34,897 bases of DNA, taken from positions 1 to 34,897 of the IMG/VR virus record IMGVR_UViG_3300010885_006637. One strand, 5' to 3'. Numbering within the stretch: position 1 is the stretch's first letter; each line of letters opens with the position of its first letter. Position numbers and translations under genes: made by a program. Of the stretch, positions 9,579 through 17,288 are shown piece by piece. This stretch comes from a virus. The notes under the pieces are model-generated. The model had not been told where the DNA came from, did no database searches, and was given only the letters and a program-made list of their open reading frames with translations.

Positions 9579-12378
9579 AAGTGTTCACATTCATATTTTT
9601 ATCAAGGATACTCAACGCTTGCTTCCATCCAGCGTCAAGGCGCGACTTCTTAACTTCAATAAGAATATTTCTTTCTTTCATGTTTTGTTCAAACTCTCGT
9701 GAACTAACATTCTTATCCGTCAGGTATTTTTTAAACTCCGTCGTAGATATAGTTACTAACCCTGTCGCTAAGTCTATTCGCCCTACAAGGCTAGTGCGTG
9801 GCTCCATCGTAACTTTGCCGTCGTTAATGCCCAAGAAGCCCGTGTAGTATTTATTGATGAAGTCACCAACCAACGCTGAGTGATCTGTCTCTCCAAGGGT
9901 AACTACCTTGTCGCGTATGTTAATCATCTCACTGCATACCTTCTCGTAGATACGGTTCAAGTCATAATCAATGATGCCAAACTCATTACCTATCACACCG
10001 CCTGTCATAGCTGCGCCAATAATGTTCTCGTAGAAACGGTAGATCGCGTCGTTGCCAAAGTCTTTCTTAAACCGTTCAATCCACTCTTTCACTATGTCCG
10101 TCAGCGCCGCTTCACCTGTTGAGAAGTAAGCTGGTATAAGTTTGCGTCCTGCATGACCATAGTTGTACTTGAACGCATCAAACACCTTCGGGCCAAAGTC
10201 TGGCTCGTCAATCAACAGCCGTGGTTTCATTACAAGAAACTCAATCATACGTGCCATCTCACCTGTAGCCATAGAGTTGTTGGACATAATCATATCCAGT
10301 AGCGGCATGTTACAAGTCATCATGGCAATGGACGATGCTAAGAGTTCATGCTCTCGCTCAGCGTTAATCGACCCCTGCATCCTGATCTTAGCTTTACCCT
10401 GAGAGATAGCGTGAACCATCTTGCTTAGCTCTTCTATCTTGCGGGTATGCGCTTCATCAACGCCGAACGCTGCGTTCTTCAATGTGACGTACCGCTGATT
10501 CAAACCATTGTTTGTCGCATCGAACACTGAGATACCCACGGGGTTACACCAAATACTTAAGTTGGCGTACAGCGCTCCCGTCTTACCGTTGCCTGATTTA
10601 CCTGTATAACTAACGATAGCGCCCGGCGTAGACGTCAACGGCATCAACGGTGAACCCAAGCCAATCAACGTACCAAACGCGTGCATTTCCATCGACGGGC
10701 GGTTCAACTGTTGAGCAGACTCCTGCCAGCGCTCAAAGGTTCCCTTCGGCTCAAAGTGTTTCGATACACTCTTAACCATAGGTGAGGCGGGCGTTTGAAC
10801 AATCGTTCCGTTTGATCTAATTAAATGATTGCCGATGACATACTCTCGGCCCAACCGCTCGTCGCCTATTACTTCTGTCCAGCCCATCTGCATCTGCATT
10901 AACTCAGCTTCTGCCTGTGTTTGTAGGTAGTGACCCCATTTCATGATATATCCCATGATATGCACCAATTTATCTGCGTTACCTGTAACGCCCATAAACC
11001 CAATAGCTTTCTTAAACTCGTCAGACGCATTCAAACTCCTAGTAGTCACCATGAAATCGCGCGGCGCATCTTTAGGCAACAGAAGACGCATCATTAATAT
11101 CTCGCCGTCAGCTTTGCTAAACATCCTACGTATAGGAAACAACTCATGCGGATAGATAAGCTGCGGGTCTTGCTCTTTCTTATTACCCTTCTTGTCTAAC
11201 TTAGGCGGCGGCTGATAGTAGATACCGCCTGACTCACCTCTAAAGTATGGGTATAGCGCTTGCGGGTGATCTGGTATTACGTTTGACGGAATACCTTCGG
11301 TATTCGTTTGCTCCCGAACTGCGTCCTCTTTAGGAGCTTGCGCGATTTTGATAATTCGTCCAAGTGCGAGTGGGTTGGTAATCTTTCCTCTGTGTTCGCA
11401 GGTATCGCAGATTCCGGGGTTTTCATTGTCAAATGTGATGCAAGAATATGGCTTTCCTTGGCGCAATGTTGCCTTGCGTTCCGTATCTGAAAATGAATAT
11501 TTGGGGTAGTCTTCGGATAGTTTGTGGATTGATTCATCGCGATCCACGCAATGTTGGGCAATAGAGAGTACGGCAGTCCACATTGGTTCTGGTAGCACCG
11601 CAGAGTTTTCAATAGCCCATCTAATTTGTCCGCATCCATCTCCTTCGAGGCTTCTAATTGCGATTTTTTCAAAGCGTGTCTCCTGATTGTCCAGCTTCAT
11701 CAATGCTTTAGTATCGTCATCCAACCCTTTGGGCAGGTTCTTTAAGATTTCTGCTGGCGTCTCTTCTACTATGCCTAAGAACTCTTTGAACTCATCAAAC
11801 GAATATACCGGCAGATCATCCGATATAACCTCACATTTACTCGGTGGAGTTGTCTTATAGTTGAACGTATCAGGGCAACGCATGATGCGCGCCATGTCTG
11901 CCGTAACAACTGGGTCAATGAACAGATCATTATCGATACACAGTGCTTTGAACTTTTCGGCGTAGGGCTTCCACTCCGCAGCAGGGATGTCCCGATCAAA
12001 TAACCAGTAGGCATGTATGCCTGTACCGGAATCGATGATAACAGGGGGAGGTAAATCAACTCGTGGGATGAAAGCGTGTAATGAAACGAGAGCATCCCCT
12101 TTACTATCGTATCCTCTTCCGAGAGCTGCTTTCCCTGCCCCAACATCGAGGTCAACGAAGAATGAACGTAGGAATTGCGCGTCCTCTGCCTTGCGGCTAT
12201 AACCGTCGAAGGAAGCAAGGGCCACATATACGTTTGCTTCTTCCAATTCAAACTGTCTTGCAATAGCTTCAACATCATCTATAGACTCCGCAAATTTCTG
12301 TGTAATTCTTTTATCTAACTTAGCTACACAGTAAACGCCCTGCGAAGGCAATGCTTTCTCGTAAAATTGTTTTATCAT
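9520..12378 (-). CDS. Bifunctional primase-helicase (AEP-like primase plus DUF927/SF3-like ATPase)
   Basis: 952 residues. The N-terminal third fits an archaeo-eukaryotic-type primase/polymerase: D-L-D at 76-78 within FFVDLDVG, a G-T-G-I-H-A-Y-W motif near 118-125, and a D-P...D...RIMRCPDTFNYK block at 155-175. Cysteines 313, 324 and 327 with H329 form a zinc-ribbon-like cluster. The C-terminal half holds a P-loop GKSGNGKT at 593-600 and a Walker B-like FGVDEAH at about 638-643, followed by a 'T-C-N-M' sensor-like segment. This order fits phage primase-helicases that start and drive fork movement. ATG 12378 has only a weak ribosome site, and a stable hairpin lies just upstream, so translation may be regulated. 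Partners are the polymerase, ssDNA-binding protein and helicase in the same operon. Confidence 0.85.
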   Translation of the reverse strand: MIKQFYEKALPSQGVYCVAKLDKRITQKFAESIDDVEAIARQFELEEANVYVALASFDGYSRKAEDAQFLRSFFVDLDVGAGKAALGRGYDSKGDALVSLHAFIPRVDLPPPVIIDSGTGIHAYWLFDRDIPAAEWKPYAEKFKALCIDNDLFIDPVVTADMARIMRCPDTFNYKTTPPSKCEVISDDLPVYSFDEFKEFLGIVEETPAEILKNLPKGLDDDTKALMKLDNQETRFEKIAIRSLEGDGCGQIRWAIENSAVLPEPMWTAVLSIAQHCVDRDESIHKLSEDYPKYSFSDTERKATLRQGKPYSCITFDNENPGICDTCEHRGKITNPLALGRIIKIAQAPKEDAVREQTNTEGIPSNVIPDHPQALYPYFRGESGGIYYQPPPKLDKKGNKKEQDPQLIYPHELFPIRRMFSKADGEILMMRLLLPKDAPRDFMVTTRSLNASDEFKKAIGFMGVTGNADKLVHIMGYIMKWGHYLQTQAEAELMQMQMGWTEVIGDERLGREYVIGNHLIRSNGTIVQTPASPMVKSVSKHFEPKGTFERWQESAQQLNRPSMEMHAFGTLIGLGSPLMPLTSTPGAIVSYTGKSGNGKTGALYANLSIWCNPVGISVFDATNNGLNQRYVTLKNAAFGVDEAHTRKIEELSKMVHAISQGKAKIRMQGSINAEREHELLASSIAMMTCNMPLLDMIMSNNSMATGEMARMIEFLVMKPRLLIDEPDFGPKVFDAFKYNYGHAGRKLIPAYFSTGEAALTDIVKEWIERFKKDFGNDAIYRFYENIIGAAMTGGVIGNEFGIIDYDLNRIYEKVCSEMINIRDKVVTLGETDHSALVGDFINKYYTGFLGINDGKVTMEPRTSLVGRIDLATGLVTISTTEFKKYLTDKNVSSREFEQNMKERNILIEVKKSRLDAGWKQALSILDKNMNVNTYVFATEIPDTFFSGDGETD

Positions 12379-12394
12379 AATCGCAGAGACAAGA

Positions 12395-12416
12395 AAGGCA
12401 GGATTTCTCCTGCCTT
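12395..12416 (-). terminator. Hairpin between HTH gene and primase-helicase (attenuator or weak terminator)
   Basis: AAGGCAGGA at 12395-12403 and TCCTGCCTT at 12408-12416 form a perfect 9-bp stem. On the minus strand the loop is GAAA, a stable tetraloop, and the stem is followed by TTTCTTGTC, a poor U-tract. It sits inside the leftward operon, 17 nt before the primase-helicase start. A weak terminator, attenuator or RNA-processing/stability hairpin all fit. Its AGGAG sequence is sequestered in the stem. Confidence 0.55.
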
Positions 12417-12511
12417 GTGTTAATGGGTGGGGTACTCGCTACGTCTGTTTGCAACCAGCTTTTGCCCGATCACGCCACGCGATATGCGAAGCCAGCATCC
12501 GCTTTTCCCCG

Positions 12512-12826
12512 TTAAATCGGCTTACCAATCATGTCTTCAATATATGCTTTGGCTTCCTTCACAGTCTTAGCAGGTAGTACTCCCTCTGCTAAATCTTTCT
12601 CTACTAGCCTGATGAAAGCCAAAGCTATATCTTCATTCTTACCACGCAGAACTGCGCCGCGAAACCAATTATGAACTGTTGCCCGAGATACTTCTAACGC
12701 TACAGCTACGTACTTAGCAGGAAGGTTTGCTTGTACACAAAACTTTGCCAACTTATAGCCAACGCGATAAGTATCATCTGCTTCATCAAGTCCACTTAAA
12801 AACTTAGTACTGTAAGGCCGCGACAT
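12512..12826 (-). CDS. Small helix-turn-helix DNA-binding protein
   Basis: 104 residues. The segment LPAKYVAVALEVSRATVHNW (about 35-54) has the form of a helix-turn-helix, with two short helices and a recognition helix starting S-R-A-T-V-H-N-W. The preceding residues (Y-R-V-G-Y-K-L-A-K-F-C) would be the first helix. The rest is helical with no catalytic motif. ATG 12826 has a strong AAGGGGGA ribosome site. It lies between the ssDNA-binding-like gene and the primase-helicase, so it could be a replication initiator accessory or a transcriptional regulator. The sequence does not decide which. It is a candidate binder of the palindromic elements at 28881, 29491 and 30357, by inference only. Confidence 0.6.
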   Translation of the reverse strand: MSRPYSTKFLSGLDEADDTYRVGYKLAKFCVQANLPAKYVAVALEVSRATVHNWFRGAVLRGKNEDIALAFIRLVEKDLAEGVLPAKTVKEAKAYIEDMIGKPI

Positions 12827-12834
12827 AATCCCCC

Positions 12835-13671
12835 TTATTTCTTAGTCCACTTCTTAACTACTTCAGAAGCATCAGTTGCTTGAGCAGGTGCGCGCTTGGT
12901 AGTCTCTCTAACGGTAGGCTCTGCCACCGCTATATCTTCCTCCGTTGCTGTCTCTTTCTTCTTGTAGACAGAAAGCTTAATAGCAGATTCAGCGGCAGGA
13001 GTTTTACCCTGTGCGGTAACAGAGTCATAGTCTGCGGGATCAACTGCACCTGCTGGACTAAACAATACTTTAGGGAACTGCACCTTAGTATCGAACTGCA
13101 CCTTAGTTACCACACGCCCTTTACTGACGTTGTTATTGGCAAGCATTCCTATGTAGGACTTGAAAGGCCATCTACCATTTTCTTCCTTGCCGAAAGTCGA
13201 AGCTGCGGGGATAACGAATTCCAATACATCACCAGACGGGTCTTTTGGGAGGACAACAGCGGTACGCCATGACAGTTTGCATTTCGCACCAACACCGGAA
13301 TCGTTCGAGCCTTTCGCGGAATTGGGACACACATCGCACGTAGGTGCACAAGGATGCTCAACATCTTCGTCAGGCTTAACGGAGTCGTTTGACCAACAGA
13401 CGGGGGATGCGACTTTTCCTTCTTCATACGTACCCTCATAGCATTGACGTGACGCGCTATGCGCCATACGAACGAAAATCACATTCATGTGACGGTCTTC
13501 AATACTGCCTACTTCTTTACCGCCTACCATCTTACGGAATACACCGCCTTTGATAGAGAGACGCTTAGTTTGATTTGCACTGCCGCCAGCAACCGCTGCC
13601 GTGTCTTCATCGACACCGGTCTGAATCATCAAGGGATTGTTGGCGAGGATGGTTGCGAGTTCTGTACTCAT
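12835..13671 (-). CDS. Probable phage ssDNA-binding protein with cysteine cluster
   Basis: 278 residues. After an N-terminal leader, residues 38-230 look beta-rich. A cysteine cluster at C92, C108, C112, C115 and C131 (P-C-A-P-T-C-D-V-C-P) suggests a zinc site. The C-terminus is low-complexity, with acidic runs then KKWTKK. Zinc-bearing OB-fold ssDNA-binding proteins of phages, gp32-like in role, have comparable composition and lie beside primase-helicase and helicase genes. The call rests mainly on this context and the cluster, not on a diagnostic motif. ATG 13671 has AAGGAA 6 nt upstream. The next gene starts 8 nt beyond its stop. Confidence 0.45.
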   Translation of the reverse strand: MSTELATILANNPLMIQTGVDEDTAAVAGGSANQTKRLSIKGGVFRKMVGGKEVGSIEDRHMNVIFVRMAHSASRQCYEGTYEEGKVASPVCWSNDSVKPDEDVEHPCAPTCDVCPNSAKGSNDSGVGAKCKLSWRTAVVLPKDPSGDVLEFVIPAASTFGKEENGRWPFKSYIGMLANNNVSKGRVVTKVQFDTKVQFPKVLFSPAGAVDPADYDSVTAQGKTPAAESAIKLSVYKKKETATEEDIAVAEPTVRETTKRAPAQATDASEVVKKWTKK

Positions 13672-13688
13672 GATTATTTCCTTTAACT

Positions 13689-14087
13689 TTATTTGACTGT
13701 GGGTTTCTTAACTGTGATGGTAAATTCACGCATCACGTTCACACCGGGGGGCAAACCTTCATGATGCCGCTCGGACATGAATTCTTTAAAATTACTTTGG
13801 TGCAACATAGCGGAAAACAATTCAACAGCGCCCGTTTCTACTACGAACTTGTTAAAGTTATCGCGGTCTGAACAGGTAAACCTTTCTTTCAAACTCTTTA
13901 TTACTGTGCCACTATTAGTGCGGAGACTTTCTACTTTCATCTCATTGCACCCCGCTAACATCTCTTGTTCGAGTACAGTCATCTCAGCTTTTAAAGCTTC
14001 GTCTTGCAACTTGAACTCGGACTCAATCCTGTCACGCTCGTTTCTAATAGTCAAGTAGGTTTTAACTAATTCTTCCATGTCATTCAT
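13689..14087 (-). CDS. Small coiled-coil phage protein, function unknown
   Basis: 132 residues from ATG 14087. I chose this start because AGAGGA lies 6 nt upstream and it overlaps the helicase stop (ATGAATGA), whereas an ATG 24 nt further upstream lies deep in the helicase gene with no ribosome site. Residues 1-45 (ELVKTYLTIRNERDRIESEF and onward) form a likely coiled coil with acidic and basic heptads. The remainder is mixed and ends in a beta-strand-like T-I-T-V-K-K. It resembles small phage proteins encoded between replication genes, but I do not recognise a named family. Coupled translation with the SNF2-like helicase suggests a partner or cofactor role. Confidence 0.65.
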   Translation of the reverse strand: MNDMEELVKTYLTIRNERDRIESEFKLQDEALKAEMTVLEQEMLAGCNEMKVESLRTNSGTVIKSLKERFTCSDRDNFNKFVVETGAVELFSAMLHQSNFKEFMSERHHEGLPPGVNVMREFTITVKKPTVK

Positions 14088-15657
14088 AGATTTCCTCTTT
14101 ATATAAATCAACTAACTTTTCGTGTGAATCAACTTTATTTTGCAACATTTTGTACATCTTCCGTTCTACTTCTGAACCCTGCAAATGAACTACTGTCATA
14201 CTATTCTTCTGCCCCATACGATCTATTCGGGCTATACACTGTAGATACGTTTCTACACTCATAACAGGTGACCAAAATACTATAGTGTCAGCAGCGGTTA
14301 GCGTGACACCGTGTGATGCAGCTTGGGGCTGTATGACTAACACTCGTGGCTCCTGTGTAGTCTGAAACCTATTGACGATGCGTTGCCTTTCACCAGCAGA
14401 CACAGCGCCGTTAATAATCTCGCTACTAACTCCGAGTCCTGTAAGAAACTTACTAACCACTTCAATCGTATGCGTGTAAGGTACGAACACTAAAATCTTG
14501 TGGTCAGTCTCATCTATTACTTCCTCCAACGCTTTCAACCGTGGCGATATATCGAACTCAATTACTTCTCTAGTGTCGGTGTATACCGCGCCGCCTGATA
14601 CTTGAAGGAGCTTGCTTAGCATCGCCGCTGCGTTCACCGCTGATACTTGTTCGCCAGCAGCTTCAATCAGCATGTCGTCTTTTAGTTTCTTATAATATTT
14701 AGCAGCTTGTACGGTGAGCGGTACTTCTCGCGTCTGATAGAGAACATCTGGCAGATCAAGACACTCTGCCTTCGTGAACCTAACAGCGGGTTGTAACGCG
14801 TCGTATACCATTTGTTTAGAAGACGGTTTCGGTACCCACTTGAACCGTGTAAGTTGCTGCATTACTTTGTCCCGCCATGCTGTTGCGTACTTAGGAACCT
14901 TGCTTGGTGAAACCAAACGCGCTAAGCCAAACGCATCGATGGGGGACTGAGATGCTGGAGTACCGGTTAACATCCATAACCGTGTCTCAGGTTTAATTAA
15001 CTTAGCAAGTATTTTCCAACGTATGGTGCTTGTAGACTTGTAAGCGTTCGCTTCATCAACCACTATCAAATCAAAGTTACCGCGATTTATGTCGTCAGCT
15101 AATATGCCCACGCCATCGTAGTTAGTGATGATAAAGTCATACTCTCCGTTAAGAATCTTTTTACGCTTGGGTGCAGGGCCATACGCTACACCCGCTGACC
15201 TGTGCATAGCTGTCTTAAACACATCTGCTTGCCACGCTGAATACATAATAGTCAGAGGGCATATAACAAGCACGCGCTTGACCACTCCCAAGTTCATTAG
15301 ATAGTCAGCCGCCCATATCACGGAAGATGTCTTGCCTGTACCCGCCTCGTTGAAACAGAACGCGCGCCGTCTGCTTGCTAAGAATGAGGCAGTAGTTTTC
15401 TGATGGGCAAACGGCGTATAGAGGCCGGGCCACTTGTAATCACGCAGTATGGGTGATGGGAGATTGTTATAGCCAAAAGACTCGGCTATAAATGTAGCTT
15501 CGTCCTGTCCCCAATAAACAAGAAGCTCTGTCTCGTCATCGGTTCGGTCAAGAATCTCACACTTCTCTACGTAGGTGAGGATGTGGTCGGCATCTGTGTT
15601 GGACGCTCGAAACCGTAAAGCAGCGTTATCTACGACTGTAAACTTAATATCTTGCAT
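14080..15657 (-). CDS. SNF2-type superfamily 2 DNA helicase/translocase
   Basis: 525 residues with the full SF2/SNF2 order: Q-motif-like TPFAHQ at 81-86, Walker A NEAGTGKTS at 103-111, motif II DEAN at 201-204, motif III LTGTPAS at 230-236, then in the second RecA lobe KILVFVPYTHT, the VI-like QCIARIDRMGQK and a preceding QPQAASHGVTLT. DEAN replaces the usual DEAH or DEAQ. These proteins translocate on duplex DNA and in phages are linked to replication restart or recombination. Flanking genes (Cas4/RecB-like nuclease, polymerase, primase-helicase) support that. ATG 15657 has only a weak ribosome site, with a promoter and a hairpin-rich leader upstream. Confidence 0.88.
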   Translation of the reverse strand: MQDIKFTVVDNAALRFRASNTDADHILTYVEKCEILDRTDDETELLVYWGQDEATFIAESFGYNNLPSPILRDYKWPGLYTPFAHQKTTASFLASRRRAFCFNEAGTGKTSSVIWAADYLMNLGVVKRVLVICPLTIMYSAWQADVFKTAMHRSAGVAYGPAPKRKKILNGEYDFIITNYDGVGILADDINRGNFDLIVVDEANAYKSTSTIRWKILAKLIKPETRLWMLTGTPASQSPIDAFGLARLVSPSKVPKYATAWRDKVMQQLTRFKWVPKPSSKQMVYDALQPAVRFTKAECLDLPDVLYQTREVPLTVQAAKYYKKLKDDMLIEAAGEQVSAVNAAAMLSKLLQVSGGAVYTDTREVIEFDISPRLKALEEVIDETDHKILVFVPYTHTIEVVSKFLTGLGVSSEIINGAVSAGERQRIVNRFQTTQEPRVLVIQPQAASHGVTLTAADTIVFWSPVMSVETYLQCIARIDRMGQKNSMTVVHLQGSEVERKMYKMLQNKVDSHEKLVDLYKEEIYE

Positions 15658-15688
15658 TTTGATCTCACTGTAAACTTAAAATTAACTG

Positions 15689-15707
15689 TAGCCCCTTACG
15701 GGGGCTA
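15689..15707 (-). terminator. Stem-loop in helicase leader
   Basis: TAGCCCC (15689-15695) pairs with GGGGCTA (15701-15707) around a 5-nt loop. On the minus strand it is followed by CAGTTAATTTT, an interrupted U-rich stretch, so it is at best a weak terminator. Alternatively it is a structural element of the leader. Confidence 0.45.
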
Positions 15708-15812
15708 ATCGGCTACATCCGTGCCGCGAGTATTTCGAAAGGGTGGCACTAAGTAACTGATGCGGTTTATGGGGGGAAAACCTTGCGAGAAGAAAAACCC
15801 CCGCCCACTCAC

Positions 15813-15841
15813 ACCTTACGGTATGAAACTATTAATGTCAA
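15813..15841 (-). promoter_or_regulatory. Sigma70-like promoter for the helicase block
   Basis: On the minus strand a perfect -35 TTGACA (15836-15841) is separated by 17 nt from a weak -10 TAAGGT (15813-15818). It starts right after the HNH-like gene stop and points to the helicase, with a predicted leader of about 150 nt. Confidence 0.5.
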
Positions 15842-15849
15842 CTAAAACT

Positions 15850-16104
15850 TTACTTCATCGATCCATCGGGCTTGCGTTTAAAGCTGCGGTTCTTGTGCGG
15901 GGATTCTAAGCGCACTCCGTCTGCATTGCTACCGCCTTTGGATAACGCTTTGACGTGTGCTACGTCCTTGCCCTTTCGGGCAATACCTTTCTTGTCCATC
16001 TCTCGCCTAGCCTTCTGGCGCTCCATACGGTTATCGTGTTCGCCCCGAGCCAACTCTTGTTGGTACTCTTTCTTATAGGGTCTTGGTGTCTTCGTGTATG
16101 CCAT
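15850..16104 (-). CDS. Small HNH-like protein
   Basis: 84 residues, very basic (pI clearly high). The core D-V-A-H-V-K-A-L-S-K-G-G-S-N at 47-60, followed by N72 in H-K-N-R-S-F, matches the short HNH-type proteins found in many phages: a histidine strand, a G-G-x-N turn and a late Asn. The first residue of the usual D-H pair is Ala here (A49-H50), so nuclease activity is uncertain. The N-terminal 40 residues are a Lys/Arg/Glu helix. The start ATG 16104 has GAGGTAAA upstream, and the preceding 53-aa gene overlaps it by 32 nt. A DNA-processing role is inferred. Confidence 0.6.
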   Translation of the reverse strand: MAYTKTPRPYKKEYQQELARGEHDNRMERQKARREMDKKGIARKGKDVAHVKALSKGGSNADGVRLESPHKNRSFKRKPDGSMK

Positions 16105-16234
16105 GTTTTACCTCGTGAATTTTGTCGTTCTGTTCTTTACTACGGTATGTATACAAGCTTCTAGCCAAAGCTTCAGTTAATGCTTTCTTTGTTTCTTGCA
16201 TCGATGCTGCTAGTGCTTTGGTGTACTCGTTCAT
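16073..16234 (-). CDS. 53-aa helical protein, function unknown
   Basis: A small frame with ATG at 16234, preceded by AAGGGAA about 7 nt upstream, and TAA at 16075-16073. The product begins MNEYTKALAASMQETKKAL and is predicted helical and charged. It starts 20 nt after the stop of the 58-aa gene upstream and overlaps the HNH-like start, so it fits the tight minus-strand packing. It is preferred over the 68-aa frame at 16173-16379, which overlaps two better-supported genes. Function unknown. Confidence 0.5.
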   Translation of the reverse strand: MNEYTKALAASMQETKKALTEALARSLYTYRSKEQNDKIHEVKHGIHEDTKTL

Positions 16235-16254
16235 TAGTTATTCCCTTATCTTTC

Positions 16255-16431
16255 CTACCCAACCTCTGTAAGTTGCCCCAAACTTTCTGCAACAACTTCT
16301 TCGTTTCTTCCTTTGTTGGCGCAGTGTACTTCTGCGTTAAGTTCTTTTGAGCGTCGGTATTCATGTTTAAAAATATCATCTAATGTCTTAAGCGCTTCGG
16401 CTTTGAACGCGTTCGCTGTTAGTAATGCCAT
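16255..16431 (-). CDS. 58-aa helical protein, function unknown
   Basis: ATG at 16431 has GGAG 6 nt upstream, and TAG lies at 16257-16255. The product starts MALLTANAFKAEALKTLDD and continues as a charged amphipathic helix with one Cys. It is short but has a strong ribosome site and is followed at short distance by another small gene with its own site. No family is recognised. A small DNA-replication accessory would suit its place in the operon, but nothing shows it. Confidence 0.55.
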   Translation of the reverse strand: MALLTANAFKAEALKTLDDIFKHEYRRSKELNAEVHCANKGRNEEVVAESLGQLTEVG

Positions 16432-16621
16432 TTATTACTCCGTGTATGTCGTCGTTGTGTATGGTTACCCTGTTATGTTTAATAATAGAAGTATGTGGGT
16501 CATTAATTAACTCAATCACTATCGATCTCGTATGGGTGTATGAAGTAATTTTAATCGTCTGTGTATACGACCGTGGGTCACTCCATCCATAGTTATATAG
16601 TGTGTTCCTAGATACTTTCAT
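16388..16621 (-). CDS. Possible 77-aa protein of unknown function
   Basis: The frame starts at ATG 16621, overlapping the nuclease stop as ATGA, the usual coupling in this cluster. The product is rich in Thr, Ser, Ile and His, with alternating beta-like segments (SYTQTIKITSYTHTRSIVIE) and no recognised motif. It runs 44 nt into the next gene, more than its neighbours overlap. It may be real, or the segment may be a translated remnant between the nuclease and the 58-aa gene. Confidence 0.42.
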   Translation of the reverse strand: MKVSRNTLYNYGWSDPRSYTQTIKITSYTHTRSIVIELINDPHTSIIKHNRVTIHNDDIHGVINGITNSERVQSRSA

Positions 16622-17274
16622 CGGCTTCTGTGATGCTCACATGTTGTAACAGGACACCATCCACACAGCGGCGTAGGATTCATCTGCCATGTGTCATTCT
16701 CATACGACAAACGCATACGCTCTAAGTCTGGTGTGAAGTTAGTCCACAGCGTCTCCATGTTATCTCTCACGTACTCCTCTGGAATAAAGTTGTTATGCAA
16801 GATAAACATCAGTCCTGCCTTTACTCTATTAACTTCAGGGAAGTGCGCGAACGTCATCAGTGCCATCAGTCGTAATTGTTTTAGATCAGGGTACTTGTCA
16901 CTGCCCGTCTTGTAGTCAACAATGAACGCTGTGTCACCTTCTATAACCATGAAGTCAACGATGCCACGCACCCAATAACCTTTACCCCATGAACAAGGCT
17001 GCTTGTTCTCGTCTAGCGCCATTCGATGCTCGATATACCTTGTACCGTCGATCTCCAACAGTGGGTCAACCATACTCGCAAACCGTTTATAGTTGTGGGG
17101 TAACGCTGTACCGTCCTTCGCGTAGTTCTCCAACGCGCTATGTACATCCGTGCCGTAACGCATCTGCTGTGTAGGTATCGTTTCATATTTCTTAAGTACT
17201 TTGACTTCTTGATATTGTTTAGGGCAATTAATGTACTGTTTGAGACTTGAGAAAGACCACTTGACTGTATCCAT
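16618..17274 (-). CDS. PD-(D/E)XK nuclease, Cas4/RecB-like with Fe-S type cysteines
   Basis: 218 residues. The nuclease core is visible: H45 in GTDVHSALE, E82, G-I-V-D107-F-M, then I-V-D120-Y-K122-T-G and Q133 in LKQLRLMA, matching RecB motifs. C17 near the N-terminus and C204, C207 and C212 near the C-terminus have the spacing of the 4Fe-4S cluster in Cas4/AddB-type nucleases. The likely role is 5'-3' or end-resecting DNA exonuclease in recombination, with the SNF2-type helicase and polymerase next to it. ATG 17274 follows AAAGG. There is no CRISPR array or cas gene nearby, so a phage recombination function is preferred over spacer acquisition. Confidence 0.82.
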   Translation of the reverse strand: MDTVKWSFSSLKQYINCPKQYQEVKVLKKYETIPTQQMRYGTDVHSALENYAKDGTALPHNYKRFASMVDPLLEIDGTRYIEHRMALDENKQPCSWGKGYWVRGIVDFMVIEGDTAFIVDYKTGSDKYPDLKQLRLMALMTFAHFPEVNRVKAGLMFILHNNFIPEEYVRDNMETLWTNFTPDLERMRLSYENDTWQMNPTPLCGWCPVTTCEHHRSR

Positions 17275-17288
17275 TGGGAACCTTTAAG

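Larger units (their letters stand above)
15658..15849 (-). promoter_or_regulatory. 192-nt leader between HNH-like gene and helicase, with promoter and hairpins
   Basis: No open reading frame of note is present. On the minus strand it holds a promoter (next entry), then a G-run/C-run pairing (GGGGG near 15798-15803 with CCCCC near 15772-15776), then a perfect 7-bp TAGCCCC/GGGGCTA hairpin at 15689-15707. GTAGCC near 15711-15716 could compete with one arm of that hairpin, so two mutually exclusive folds are possible. The helicase start follows about 30 nt later. A 5' leader controlling the helicase-to-primase block is inferred. Confidence 0.5.

Noticed and set aside
12440-12500. 19-codon minus-strand mini-frame starting MLASHIAW
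   Set aside because: Poor ribosome site, no coupling to neighbours and nothing to distinguish it from chance.
12421-12511. tRNA-like segment (GGTTGCAAAC resembling a T-arm)
   Set aside because: No acceptor stem, D-arm or anticodon stem can be paired around it.
16173-16379. 68-aa minus-strand frame
   Set aside because: It conflicts with two adjacent small frames that have better ribosome sites and spacing.
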